DNA of 46,579 nt from Macrocybe gigantea. Lineage: Eukaryota > Basidiomycota > Agaricomycetes > Agaricales > Callistosporiaceae. The notes below the pieces were generated by a model that searched no databases, was not told the DNA's origin, and worked only from the letters and a program-made list of their open reading frames with translations. Positions 1-10,759 of this stretch are shown here, in pieces. The stretch is taken from NCBI GenBank assembly GCA_011319805.1, contig SJRY01000033.1, positions 1-46,579 of the forward strand, given 5' to 3'. Position numbers and translations under genes: made by a program. Positions within the stretch are counted from its first letter, which is position 1. Each line of letters begins with the position of its first letter.

Positions 1-292
1 GGACCATTCATTTTCCTATCTTATCTTTCCACATCCCTTATCTCCCCGTCATGCGCGCAGTGCAGCCATCGAGTCATCCACTTCCCTAGTCATTCTGAGT
101 CATCTCCTTCCAGTCTACTCATCCGCAGTCCCAGCATTGCGCAGCCCATGGTCCGTGCTCGAGTACTGTAGTGTATATAAGGACTCCCAGATGTACCAGT
201 AATGCTAGGCTTAATATTCTTTTGCCATCATCTCAAGACCACTCTCGCACTTAGTCTGCCCGAAGTCCTTCTGAGATTCGTCTAGCCTAACA
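1..292 (+). repeat. 5' LTR, truncated by the window edge
   Basis: This aligns to 6185-6484, so about the first 23 bases of the LTR are missing from the window. It ends ...CCTAACA at 292. A TATATAA box at 174-180 sits in the U3/R region and probably drives the element's RNA. Compared with the 3' copy it lacks single bases in several runs, and it differs by four CpG/TpG or CpG/CpA transitions. I found no clear primer-binding site matching a common tRNA after base 292. Confidence 0.93.
174..180 (+). promoter_or_regulatory. LTR TATA box
   Basis: TATATAA within the 5' LTR, repeated at 6366-6372 in the 3' LTR. Its position, about 110 bases before the LTR end, fits the U3 promoter of the retroelement. 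The 3' copy could read outward into 6485 and beyond. Confidence 0.6.
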
Positions 293-871
293 AGATATTA
301 ACCTCGTCGAGACTCACTCAGACTCACACACACACCACGTCACGCTTTATCAAAGACTTGATCAACATTCAACGACAAGCAGTCGCCGACCCAGCGAGCA
401 CTAGCACGAACGACGAGAGCACTTGCTCAGAGAAGTAGACCAGACATTGCAGTCCACGCCATTCGCAGAGACAGTCCACGCCACCCGCAGAGACACTAGC
501 AATCCAAACAAACGAAAGAGAGAGCGCACACCTACACCAAGTAGCGACGACGAAGAACAGGCATTTCTGAGAGAGTTTGCCTTCACCACCACAGACGAGC
601 CCGCTGAGATCCTCAGCGAAGGAGCAGCACAACTCATTGCAGAACTTTCCTAGAAGGAGAATAGGGATAAGCCCAGAAGAGCTGTGGTCAGACCAGAATC
701 TTCTTGCCGAAGAAGAGGATGAACCCATCTGCAAGAAAACGAGAAAGAACGAACACAAGCCCGAGACTTTAGGCGACAACAGATCGAGAACTATAATCGC
801 CGAACACAGGAGGAAGACATACTGATACAAAGAGGGCACGATGCACAGAGCATACGACAGAACCAACGAGA

Positions 872-2137
872 ATGACACCAGAGTCAAGGACACACAGGAA
901 CGAAACCGCCGAACCCTTCAGAGGACCATCCGCGAAGCACTGCATAAAGAAAGATCGCACCACCGTGGCGAAAGTAAGCAACAACGACTGGGACGAATAC
1001 TATCGGTGGAGGGAGCAAAAAGGATTACCAAAGACAAACGGACTGACCGCTGCAGAGTGGGCCAATTTTGAACAAGCTTGTAGAATCGCAGGAGTCGACC
1101 TAGACTACTGGAAAGAACAGAGAGAGGAGCGAAGACAGAAACAGCTCCAAGAACAGCAAGCCCAAGTACAAGCACAGCAGACCCAAGAACAACAGATCCA
1201 GGAACAGGAAGACCAAGACCAAGAGAACGATGAAGAAAACCCCCAAAGGATGACGACAGAATACAAGGGAATCATCGCCGACCTGAAATCCTTTACAGGA
1301 GATCAAACGTCCTTCGATATTTGGTGGAGGAAGATGAAACTCTACATAACCGCACATAGGGACCTCACGGATACACAGAAGATTGGAGCGGTCCTGTCTA
1401 GAATGACCGATGGACCCGGAGCCCACTGGGCGTCAAAGAAGATCGACACCACTACCAACCAAAGCACATGGGCCGACTTCATAACCGAGATAGAGACACG
1501 ATTCAGCAATGTCATGTCGCCATCACAAGCAGGAAGCAAACTATTCAACATCAGACAGGGAAACCGACCCATCAACGAATTTCTGGATGAATTCGTAGAC
1601 CTCGCAGGGAAAGCAGGAATGACAGGAACAGCCCCTCGCTTCCTACTCGAGAAGAGCTTAAACCGAAGGACAGCAGAAGCTGTACACTCGATCTCCACAC
1701 TTCCAACAGATGGAGATGAATATATCAAGACAGTTCAAGTGATTGGACGAAACATCGATGAACACAGAAATGTGATGAGAGGAGAATTCACAAGCAATCA
1801 GCGCAAGGCCGGAAATCCAAGCCGAGGAGCAGGACAGGCCATGGAAGTTGACAAAGTACGAAGCAACAACTGCTTCAACTGCAATAAACCAGGACACCTC
1901 TCACGAAACTGCCCGGAACCACGAAAAGGAGCAGCAAATGTCACATGTTTCAATTGTGGCTTAAAGGGACACTATGCACAGAACTGCAAGAAGAAGAAGA
2001 AAGGAAAATCCCGGGTCAGAGAAGTGAAAGAAGAAGAAGGAGAGGACGAAGAAGACAAGGATGAAGAAAGCTCTGACAAAGAGGGTTTTGCCGAAGGGTC
2101 CGACCAGGAGGTGCTAAATCGCAACCCATACAACTGA
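872..2137 (+). CDS. gag: retrotransposon Gag (capsid-nucleocapsid)
   Basis: This 421-residue ORF encodes the structural protein of the particle. A Gln/Glu-rich stretch (about residues 90-125) is followed by a capsid region. Two CCHC zinc knuckles lie near residues 335-380: C-F-N-C-N-K-P-G-H-L-S-R-N-C and C-F-N-C-G-L-K-G-H-Y-A-Q-N-C. The tail is rich in Lys, Glu and Asp. The start at 872 is the first ATG of this frame, but open frames at 423-653 and 577-825 have Gag-like composition. The true N-terminus may therefore lie upstream and be split by frame breaks. The last 61 bases overlap the -1 frame that opens into protease, and a slippery heptamer sits in that overlap. Confidence 0.88.
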   Translation: MTPESRTHRNETAEPFRGPSAKHCIKKDRTTVAKVSNNDWDEYYRWREQKGLPKTNGLTAAEWANFEQACRIAGVDLDYWKEQREERRQKQLQEQQAQVQAQQTQEQQIQEQEDQDQENDEENPQRMTTEYKGIIADLKSFTGDQTSFDIWWRKMKLYITAHRDLTDTQKIGAVLSRMTDGPGAHWASKKIDTTTNQSTWADFITEIETRFSNVMSPSQAGSKLFNIRQGNRPINEFLDEFVDLAGKAGMTGTAPRFLLEKSLNRRTAEAVHSISTLPTDGDEYIKTVQVIGRNIDEHRNVMRGEFTSNQRKAGNPSRGAGQAMEVDKVRSNNCFNCNKPGHLSRNCPEPRKGAANVTCFNCGLKGHYAQNCKKKKKGKSRVREVKEEEGEDEEDKDEESSDKEGFAEGSDQEVLNRNPYN

Positions 2138-5100
2138 AACAGACTCACTTCGATACCGGATGTAGATCATCCCATACTCTGAAATACACCATTCCTGCCA
2201 AGCGATCTGAAGCACCAAGAAAAACCATCCAAGGGGATAAACCACCAAAGAGGAAAGAGCTCGCAGTACCAGCGAGGATACGAACACGAAAAGGAATCAC
2301 AATGATAACACCAGAAGTCGATAGCGGAGCAGATAGGACCTGCATCAACACTGCGATAGTAGCAAAAACAGGACTGAAGACACAACGAATCAAGAAGATT
2401 CCCATCATAAATGCAGACGGATTACCCAACCGTCAGAAAACAGCAGACCGAGTAGCAGAGGTCCACATTGACATTAAAGGACACAAGGAGCACATGGAAG
2501 CCATCGTACTCGACATCGGAAAAACCGACATGCTACTAGGACATGACTGGCTTGTCTACCACAACCCAATAATCAAATGGAGGACAGGAGAAATTGTCTT
2601 TGACAGATGCCCCAAAACGTGCAAAATAAACCACCAGACGATCAAGATACAGAAGGTGGCTGAACCAGCGAAAACCACAGCCAGCGACAAGACAGGAATC
2701 CAGATACCCCATATCTGATCAGATTCAAACACCTCTTCAAGGAGAAGAACTTTGATCGCTTACCAGACCACAAAGAATGGGACCATGAAATAAACTTAAC
2801 GAAGGATGCACCCAAAACGATACCGAGCAAGGTCTACCCGATGACACAGAAAGAGCTAGAGGAACTAGATGCCTTCGTTGAAGAAGGATTACGAACAGGA
2901 AAAATACGCCCATCGAAATCACCTTACGCAGCACCCTGCTTCTTTCGCAACAAGAAGGATGGAAGCAAACGACTCATCCAAGACTACCGGGAAATAAACA
3001 AATATATGGTCAAGGATAAGTTTCCACTACCACGCATCAGCGAGCTCCTCGACGTACTACAAGGAGCAAAGTACTTTAGCAAGATCGATATTATCTGGGG
3101 ATACAATAATGTGTGCATCCGGAAAGGGGACGAATGGAAGGCAGCCTTCCTAACAGCAAGAGGACTCTTCGAACCAACAGTCATGTATTTTAGGCAGTGC
3201 AACGCACCAGGCACTTTTAGCCGAATGATGGCGAGCCTCTTCCAAGACCAAATACAAAGAAGAGTGTGCATAATCTATATGGATGACATCATAATCATCA
3301 GACGAACACGAGAGGAACTCCAAAAGAACACCATAGAAGTCATGGAAATACTGAACAAGAACGACCTATTCATCAAAGGACCGAAATGCATCTGGGAATC
3401 ATCGAAAGTCCCAGTACTAGGATACATTGTAGGAGAAGGGAAGGTAGAAATGGAACCAGAAAAGATCACAGCTGTACAATCCTGGCCAACCCCAAAGACG
3501 AAGAAAGAACTACAAAAGTTCTTGGGATTCACGAACTTTTACCGACGATTCATCAAGGGATATGCAAAGGTCGCTAAACCCCTGACGGAGTTGACTGGAA
3601 ACAAAACATTCCAGTGGACAGACAAGCAACAAGGCGCTTTCAAAGAACTGATCCGACATATAACCTCAGCACCCATTCTAGCACTACTACAGACAGAAGG
3701 AAAATTCCGAGTCGAAACGGACGCCTCAGGATATGCCATTGGAGCAGTACTATCACAACAGCAGAAAGGACTATGGCATCTGATCGCATTCATTTCGAGA
3801 TGTATGACCCCAGCGGAACAAAACTACGAAATCTACGACAAGGAACTTCTTGCAATAATGGTCGCACTAAAGACATGGAGACAATACCTCCTCGAAGCTC
3901 GAGAGAAGTTCGAAATATTGATGGATCACAAAAACCTATCATACTTCCGGAAGCCGCAGCGACTCAATTCGAGACAGATTGGCTGGTATCTGAAATTACA
4001 GGAATATGACTATGAACTACAACACGTACCAGGAAAGGCAAATGGAAAAGCGGATGTCCTGTCACGGATGGCAGGATATGAAGAAAACCTAGCAGAGAAG
4101 GACGACATACAAATGATCAAAGAAGCAGCATTCATTCGACATCTGGAAGAGAATAATGAATGAGACTTCAAATTTATGATGTTCGAGGACGAACACCCAC
4201 GGAAAGAAGAAGCAGAAAATAATGAAACAATACAAACAAGAGGAATCACGATGATCGAATCCTCAAGGATAGAACAGATTCGACAATGCACATGAAGGGA
4301 GACAATCATAACAACAGGACTGAAGGAAAAACCACACTGGTTCACAGAAGACGACCACATCGTATACATAGGAGGAAAAATCTATGTTCCTCCAGACAAC
4401 AAACTGAAGGAAAACATCATGTTTCAACACCACGACACACCCATCGGAGGACACCCAGGGCAATACCGCATGCACGAGCTCATAAGCCACACCTATTGGT
4501 GGCCATCAATGCTAACAGACATCAAGAAGTATGTCAATGGATGCAAAACATGTCAGCGAAACAAAATCATCCGACAAAAGAAACACGCACCCCTGCACCT
4601 GCACGAAGTCCCACAGCAACCATGGAAAGATATCGGAGTAGATCTCATAGGACCGCTACCCAGCTCGAATGGCTTTAATGCCATTGCCGCAGTCACAGAC
4701 CGCCTGACCAAGATGATCCACCTAGTTCCCACAAAGACCGAACTCACAGCAGAAGGTCTCGCACGACTATACCGAGACAACGTGTGGCGGCTTCATGGAA
4801 TCCCATGAAAGATCATCAGTGATCGAGGACCCCAGTTCACAGCACGATTCATGACAGCACTTCTAAAATTACTCGGAACAAAGCAAAATCTATCAACGGC
4901 CTATCACCCACAGACAGATGGACAGGCGGAGCGATCCCACCAAGAAACGGAAGCCTTCCTCAGAAGCTTCACAAACAACTTACAGGACGACTGGGCAGAA
5001 TGGATAGCAATCGCAGAGTACCAATACAATGACAAAGCACACCAGGGAATGAAGGAGACACCATTCTACCTCAACTATGGAATGCACCCCTGGAAGGGAG

Positions 5101-5732
5101 AGCCACAGACGACAGAAGGGAATAACCCTGCAGCAAAAGACTTCGTCAAAAGAATGAACCAAATACGAAAGGAAGCAAATGCCGCGCTGCAATATGCACA
5201 AACACGAGCCAAAGACAATTACGATGCGAGACAAAAACCCGCCCGTGAATACAAGAAAGGAGATAGAGTATGGCTAGAAGCCACCAATATCACAGTCAAT
5301 CGACCATCAAAGAAGTTATCGGCACTCCGATACGGACCATTCAAGGTGGTTGAAAAGAAAGGAGCCTTGGCATATCGCCTGGAACTCCCAGCATCATGGC
5401 AGCTGATACACCCCATGTTCAATGAAACACTGCTCATGCCTTACAAAGGACCCCGTTTCAAGATACAAGAGTGACCATCACCACCACCCCCTGAAATCAT
5501 AAATGATGAAGAAGAGTATGAGATAGAAGAGATCCTAAAAAGGAAGAAACAAGGGAGGAGGACACTATTCCTGGTCAAATGGAAAGGATACGGACATGAA
5601 GAGAACACATGGATCAAAGAGAAGGAACTGGGGAATGCGCAGCAAGCTCTAGACCACTTCCTGAAGAAGACTGCGAACCAGGATAAAAGGATCACAACAA
5701 GAGGGAAGAAGACCAAAAATCGCACTTCATGA
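2077..5732 (+). pseudogene. pol: retrotransposon Pol: protease, RT, RNase H, integrase, chromodomain (interrupted)
   Basis: Frame 1 (2077-2718) carries the aspartic protease, with D-S-G-A near 2318 and G-H-D-W-L near 2540. At the C run 2707-2710 the reading continues in frame 3, where one extra C would join the two parts. The RT follows, with the Y-M-D-D catalytic motif near 3278. RNase H follows, with T-D-A-S-G near 3718 and a Y-D-K-E-L-L-A motif near 3835. The integrase has an H-H-C-C zinc finger (about 4425-4560), a catalytic core (D-L-I-G-P-L near 4642) and I-S-D-R-G-P-Q-F near 4815. A C-terminal chromodomain (about 5500-5660) includes F-L-V-K-W-K-G-Y. In-frame TGA codons at 4161, 4291, 4806 and 5472 interrupt frame 3, which ends at TGA 5730-5732. 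As assembled it cannot make a full Pol. The chromodomain presumably guided insertion toward heterochromatin. Confidence 0.92.
2083..2089 (+). promoter_or_regulatory. candidate -1 ribosomal frameshift site GGGTTTT
   Basis: The heptamer fits X XXY YYZ and is in the right register with the gag codons (GAG GGT TTT). The -1 frame has a stop at 2074-2076 and is open from 2077 through the protease to 2718, while gag stops at 2135-2137. A -1 slip here would give a Gag-Pol fusion with the nucleocapsid joined to protease. I could not identify a convincing downstream stem or pseudoknot by eye. Confidence 0.5.
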
Positions 5733-6127
5733 CCACCAACGCCCCCATCAGCATCGACAGCAGCGAGGGCAGCCGCGCACCTACCCCCAACCGCCCAAGC
5801 AACCTCGAGAATCTGGCAAGGATTCTCAATGCTAGCGACTACATGGACCCCCTCGCCATCACACTTGGCGCATACATGCGCTATGTTATGACCGTCCACA
5901 CACACCTCTGGATCGGGCGAACCCCTGATGGGACCGGCCCCACTGCAGCTGAACGTATCGTGCTTCGCGAGGCAATGGAAATGCTTCGCACAGAAAACCG
6001 GCGACTTAAACTCCTCGCCACCACACTCCATCACATCCGCGCCTATAATGAAGAGCTCATTCATACATGGGCCCCGCATGCCGCGACCGCCTGGGAGACC
6101 AATACTGGGTGGGGACAACTGGACTAA
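5729..6127 (+). CDS. uncharacterised third ORF of the retrotransposon
   Basis: This intact 132-residue ORF starts inside the pol stop codon: ATG 5729-5731 overlaps TGA 5730-5732, giving ATGA. It ends 34 bases before the 3' LTR. The N-terminus is rich in Ser, Pro and Asn. A region around residues 35-65 (S-D-Y-M-D-P-L-A-I-T-L-G) is followed by a predicted helix (about residues 75-115, A-E-R-I-V-L-R-E-A-M-E-M-L) with heptad-like leucines. There is no signal peptide or membrane segment, and I recognise no domain. It is visibly richer in G and C than the A-rich pol, and it has no stops although pol has four. It may be an accessory protein made by termination-reinitiation. Its function is unknown. 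Confidence 0.6.
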   Translation: MTTNAPISIDSSEGSRAPTPNRPSNLENLARILNASDYMDPLAITLGAYMRYVMTVHTHLWIGRTPDGTGPTAAERIVLREAMEMLRTENRRLKLLATTLHHIRAYNEELIHTWAPHAATAWETNTGWGQLD

Positions 6128-6153
6128 GGTTTTTCGCGAGGACGCGAATCTAC

Positions 6154-6161
6154 AGAGAGGG
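6154..6161 (+). other. polypurine tract
   Basis: AGAGAGGG lies immediately before the 3' LTR (TGATGTTACAG...). This is the expected primer position for plus-strand DNA synthesis, and it fixes the LTR start at 6162. Confidence 0.75.
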
Positions 6162-6484
6162 TGATGTTACAGACATCACTCAAAGGACCATTCATTTTCC
6201 TATCTTATCTTTCCCACATCCCTTATCTCCCCCGTCATGCTGCGCAGCGCACAGCCATTGAGTCATCCCACTTCCCTAGTCATTCTGAGTCATCTCCTTC
6301 CAGTCTTACTCATCCGCAGTCCACAGCATTGCGCAGCCCATGGTCCATGCTCGAGTACTGTAGTGTATATAAGGACTCCCAGATGTACCAGTAACGCTAG
6401 GCTTAATATTCCTTTTGCCATCATCTCAAGACCACTCTCGCACTTAGTCTGCCCGAGTCCTTCTGAGATTCGTCTAGCCTAACA
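6162..6484 (+). repeat. 3' LTR
   Basis: This 323-base LTR begins TGATGTTACAG and ends CCTAACA, with TG...CA ends and a TATA box at 6366-6372. Bases 6185-6484 match 1-292. It ends 14 bases before the ATG of the next open frame (6499), so outward LTR transcription could run into that locus. Confidence 0.93.
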
Positions 6485-6498
6485 CTCTCAAAAGCCCT

Positions 6499-7516
6499 AT
6501 GGCTCTCTTTACAATCCCTGTCTGGGCAGCCGCCTTGAAAGCAGTGGATAGGACACCATTGCGGATCATTCAGGATGCAATACAATTTTGTACTTGTGGC
6601 CACTATACCTTTCCGGATCCCAGTCTCTTTGTCACTCCCGCCAGCGATGACAGGAAAGCAAAGTTTTTTGAGGCTTGGCTATGGCTATGCCCTGCTTGGT
6701 TATGGCATGTCCTGAGCAATGCATCGAGTGCCATGTCTGCCCAATATTGGCATGATTATCTTTCAATGGGTTATATTGCAACCCATAATGACGATAGCGC
6801 AGCAGCGAAATGATGCAGGCAGATCGTTGCTTACATGGAACCAAATCGTGACTTTCCTGGAGTGATGGAGCCACGTGCCATTGTTGGTGAGCCTCTGAAG
6901 TGGTCAGGACAGGAATTTCTGCCTAGCTCGCTTCCTCCATTGAACATCGCCCGCGAGATTCTTTGGGAACTTTACGAGTTGAATTTTCGATATGATTTAC
7001 TCACTTTAGATCGCCGTGCCTATGCCAGTGGCGACATGTCTGATGTGGACACCATTCTCGCCCAACAAGATCTCCTCGCCGCTTGCTTTCCATCCTGTCA
7101 GGTTCTCACCGCTGTTGACATACCTCTGGTCAATAGCGGGCTAGCAGCGAATGATTGGCAAGTTCGCCTACCTTTCGTCATAGCTCTCGCACAGGTCATG
7201 CATACGTGGAAAGGCCCCAAACCTGACCTCCTCATCTCACCTCCTGATGCTAACACATGTACTGAAGAAATTGCAAATGAACTGGAGTGTGGATGTGTGC
7301 AATATTTTACACAAACTTTCTTCGACTTTTTCAGCAGAGCTGCCATGATCCCACATTGCATTTATCCTTGAAAACCTCTACTTTACGATGTGTTACAGAC
7401 CAATGCAATAATCCAGTTGTCCCATTCACTTCTCCTTGGCCTGATAAATCTGTATGTGGACCGGCGAATTGGTGATGATTTGAAGAATTCCGATGGCCTA
7501 AATATGTTTGAATCAG
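6499..7516 (+). pseudogene. decayed accessory gene of a multi-copy agaricomycete family
   Basis: One continuous frame (frame 1) is interrupted by TGA at 6811 and 7369. Open pieces are 6499-6813, 6835-7371 and about 7390-7516, the last ending at a good GTAAGT donor. The text is protein-like, including R-E-I-L-W-E-L-Y-E-L-N-F near 6950 and A-Q-V-M-H-T-W-K-G near 7190. From memory it resembles hypothetical proteins expanded in Boletales and related genomes. I cannot name a domain. No frame shifts are needed, only the two TGA codons, which fits loss through C-to-T change at CGA codons. The 5' end lies directly against the retroelement LTR, so an upstream part may have been separated by the insertion. 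Confidence 0.55.
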
Positions 7517-8000
7517 TAAGTTTCAGTCTCTTGACCAGAAAGGTTTCTTACCAGTGCAACGACATCCAGCTTTGCCATTTTCTTCAAAGGCTCCTCATCG
7601 TCCGGGTCTTCCAGCTTCCTCTTACCTAAAAGGACGTTCAAGATCTTTGAATCGTAACAAAATATGCAGATACTCACCATTTTTGACAGGTACCGGTTGG
7701 AACCGAACTTTTGCAGAATGGGTTTGCTTTGTTGCACTCGCTTGAGTTGCTGCCCTTCCGCACATGCTGCACGAGCATTTGGCCGACCGTCCTTTGCTTG
7801 CAGTGGCTGTCATGAAGAAGATGGGCACTCTTATCAAAAGAACATAGGAAGCCACCCATACCTGCTTCAACAGCATCAATGGCACTTTCTGGCTCCGTCT
7901 CAGACTCAATTTCTACAGCCAGCCTTCCCGACGGCCATCGCTGGGTATCGGGAATGGTATAAGAGTCAAAAGGAGAAGAGCTTCGACTATGGGTGTTCAT
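7500..8000 (-). pseudogene. fragment of a spliced gene, uncharacterised
   Basis: On the minus strand an ATG at 8000 opens a Ser/Glu-rich stretch (V-E-I-E-S-E-T-E-P). A Cys-containing, Lys/Arg-rich part follows in another frame (C-S-M-C-G-R-A near 7790), so a frame break lies between them. An intron with a GTGAGT donor (about 7674) and TTTTAG acceptor (about 7625) then joins to G-K-R-K-L-E-D-P-D-D-E-E-P-L. That is followed by a second GTAAGA donor near 7545. The clean splice sites argue that this was once a real gene. Its 3' end overlaps the end of the plus-strand gene at 6499-7516. No function can be assigned. Confidence 0.35.
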
Positions 8001-8614
8001 GCTGGAATGCTGGGTGCAATAATAGGCTAATTGATTTCCTTTTCAGGCTAGTTGTGTCCAGATGGGACTTGCTCACCATAACATGATGCTCTGAAGTGGT
8101 TTTGATGCCAGAAATTCTGTGGTTCGGCCTTTCCTGACAATATATTTTACAGCAGCGCTTGGTAGAAAAACCGCAGACCACTATCTGCATGCTCCCCGAT
8201 CAGCTAGCAGGATTTTTTTGGAACTTATCCACTCGATCGCTGCTTCTGCTATGATTCTGCGATGGATGAATTGCAAGTATTCTCCATGTCCACAAAGCCT
8301 GCTATGGATTAAACATCAGCTCAACTTTGGATTCTGCATTACAAGGTTAGATGCACCGTTCCTCCCTCTGTGTCTATCTATTAGTCTCAATACCATTGCA
8401 GGACAAAGATACGAAAAGGTTTGCATTTTTTTGCATTCCATATACACTTGCTAAATGCTTCGGAACTTATCATGCTCGCTTGACCGTTTTTTTTTTCGAC
8501 TGATGTGCACCTATTCCATTTCTGCACAGGCTCCTTGTCCATTTCGTAATTTTTGCCTTGGTTAAAAGCCCAAGAAGCTCGAGCGCAGTCCAGCTTCCTG
8601 CCCATTCACCCACC
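8001..8614. other. no gene recognised
   Basis: AT-rich with short T runs (8487-8498). There is an open frame at 8119-8454 on the plus strand without recognisable motifs or codon character. It probably contains the promoter of the gene starting at 8615. Confidence 0.4.
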
Positions 8615-10278
8615 ATGGTCACCAAAGCACAAAATACCTCGAAGGTTACGCCCTCAGCATCAAAGGAGAACCGCATGCTGGGGACATGGGCCCTCACTGC
8701 CGTGAAGTCCGCGGTAAGTATGACTTTGTTACGGAATGACATCATTGCTAGCTGACTACAATATGTTGCAGAAGGCAGATGCGATTACCTGCTCTGCTTT
8801 GGTTGAGAAGCCACAAGGCCAGCATGCTCCGAATGCTAGCCTACCTGCCAGAACCGTGAGTGGCCTTCTTATTATAACCTTCAGATTCATTGCTGACTAT
8901 GATATGTGGCAGAGGACAGGTCCAATTGCCCGCCCCGCTCTGGCTGAGAAGTCGCAAGGTCAGCACCCTTCAAACATTGCCTCATCTGCCAGAACTGTAA
9001 GTATCCTTTCTATTACAGCCCTCAATTCCTACATCCACTCCTACAGATCTCGAAAGGCGGTAAGGCGTTAAAGACATATGCTGTGTGACACTGCAAAACG
9101 AATGTGGCTAAAGCGTCTGTTATCAGCCCATCCGTACCAACTGTGAAGGCACCCGTGAACACAAAACTCAATAGTTCGGTCAGTAACATGACAGCGAAAC
9201 AGCAAATTGCATTTTTGAAAGGTCTGTATGGATAATTTCATTCCCGTGTCCATTAGATGATCAAAAGGTTCGTTTTCAGCCAAGCTCGACCTTTATGAGA
9301 AGAGAGAGGCTGCACGTAAACATGTGGATCCGGCCGCTTCCATTGCAATGATCGAAGAGCCTGAAGGACGCTACAACCTTTGCGAGGCCATGCAACTTAC
9401 CAGCAACAAGCCACTTTATAGCAAGATCAGGGTATGTGTCTGGCTGTATTCGATGTGTGCGCGCATTTCTGAAGAGATTTTATAGGCTCTCATCCAAAAG
9501 CTCTTGCAAAAGTACGGTATCAAGACGGGTGCAACATATGACTCTGTCAAGAAAAAGGTCCTTCTCGTAATTTGTGCCTCGGTACATTTTTTTATGAGCA
9601 TTGGGCATTTCCCTGAAGTACACCCGCAGGCTGAACAAAAGATACCATATCTGGAGTGATTCGTGGGCTCGTGGCCCATCCTAAGAATGGTCCAAACGAT
9701 TCTCAAGAACCAACAATACTACTGCTGAGGTGACCCTGACAGTGATGATGATAATAATGGCATCAAGAATCAAGTTCCCGTTCTCAATGGCATGGATGTG
9801 GAGGTCGCGGCTGAGGGTGGGAATGGTCCTGATGAGGATCAGGAGATGGACAATGTTGAGGATGATAGTGACAGTACATGCCCAATCATTATACTGAAAA
9901 TGCTGAACTCCTTTTCCTTTCCGTTATCTCTCAGGCTACAATCTTGACATAGACATGGAGAACTCCCACGGCGACGCGTACGATGATTACAATGACCTGA
10001 ATATGGAAGCTTATGATGAAGACGGTGGGAATGGTGATCTCAGCAGGAATTGGTATGAGTACTATTACAACAATGACGACGAGGCTATGAAGCCTGAAGG
10101 CGGCAGCAACACTGATGAGGATATGGAATCCGAAGGCGGTGACGACGATGATGAAGCTATGGAGCCCGAAGCCGGCAATGGCGATATCGAGCACCCAAAT
10201 GCACTGGCATCCCACACTCGTTCCAGGAACCGCCATACTGCCACCAAAGCCATAGAAAGTGATGTCGATTCCACTTAA
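8615..10278 (+). pseudogene. multi-exon accessory gene with duplicated exon and acidic tail, interrupted
   Basis: Exons that splice in phase are 8615-8713, 8772-8855, 8913-8996, 9047-9221, 9280-9431 and 9486-9581. They are followed by later exons from about 9631 and a last acidic exon from about 9936. Exons 2 and 3 are both 84 bases and encode related 28-residue units sharing E-K-x-Q-G-Q-H and A-R-T. Later text includes Q-Q-I-A-F-L-K, M-I-E-E-P-E-G-R-Y-N-L-C-E-A-M and W-S-D-S-W-A-R-G-P. The C-terminus has three Asp/Glu-rich repeats (E-A-M-K-P-E-G-G, D-M-E-S-E-G-G, E-A-M-E-P-E-A-G). In-frame TGA codons at 9086 and 9726 and a likely missing C near 9678 break it. The family resembles expanded agaricomycete hypotheticals that I recall near KDZ-type transposons. 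Function is unknown. Confidence 0.5.
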
Positions 10279-10759
10279 TTATACATAAATTTAATGAACT
10301 TTTTACCTATCTCTTTCTCTCCTTTGCGTCACATTTTCCTTACAATTTCTCTATTAATTTTCAGCTTCTTAGTGCCATAATTTAAGCCAATCAAAGATGT
10401 GCTCAATAATTTTAAATGGCAATATTTTCGCTCTTGGTGTTCGAAAAAAACCTCCATCACAAATTGAGATGAATAGATGAAATGGGTATTAATATTTTGA
10501 ACCTTTTGAGCTGAATTTGGGGGCTAAATGGGAACAAAATTCGCCATAAATTTCCACTGTTTCCTGTCTACTTTTAAGCCACTTTACAGCAAGAAATACT
10601 GACTATCCTGGTCTAAAAATCGGCCTCTCCAGGTCCGGTTTCTTGATGAAATCTACCGAGTTTTTCAACGTTTTGATGTACAGAAAATTGATCTTGTCAG
10701 GCAGAAATGAGTCAATTTTTTTCTGCCCCCATCAGTCTTACAGTGATTTCTACATTCCT
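10279..10759. other. AT-rich intergenic stretch
   Basis: AT-rich sequence with TTTT and AAAA runs between the acidic exon and the decayed gag. I see no open frame with coding character and no RNA gene. Confidence 0.5.

Larger units (their letters stand above)
1..6484 (+). mobile_element. Ty3/gypsy chromovirus-type LTR retrotransposon, nearly full length
   Basis: Two near-identical LTRs (1-292, entered about 23 bases late, and 6162-6484) flank the order gag, protease, reverse transcriptase, RNase H, integrase, chromodomain, which defines a Ty3/gypsy chromovirus. The element moves by a copy-and-paste cycle in virus-like particles. A third ORF (5729-6127) lies between pol and the polypurine tract. 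Pol is interrupted by four in-frame TGA codons (4161, 4291, 4806, 5472) and one apparent one-base deletion (C run 2707-2710). The LTRs differ by four transitions, all at CpG sites, and about nine small gaps, so the insertion looks young. The five bases after the 3' LTR are CTCTC. The matching target-site copy would lie outside the window. Confidence 0.95.
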
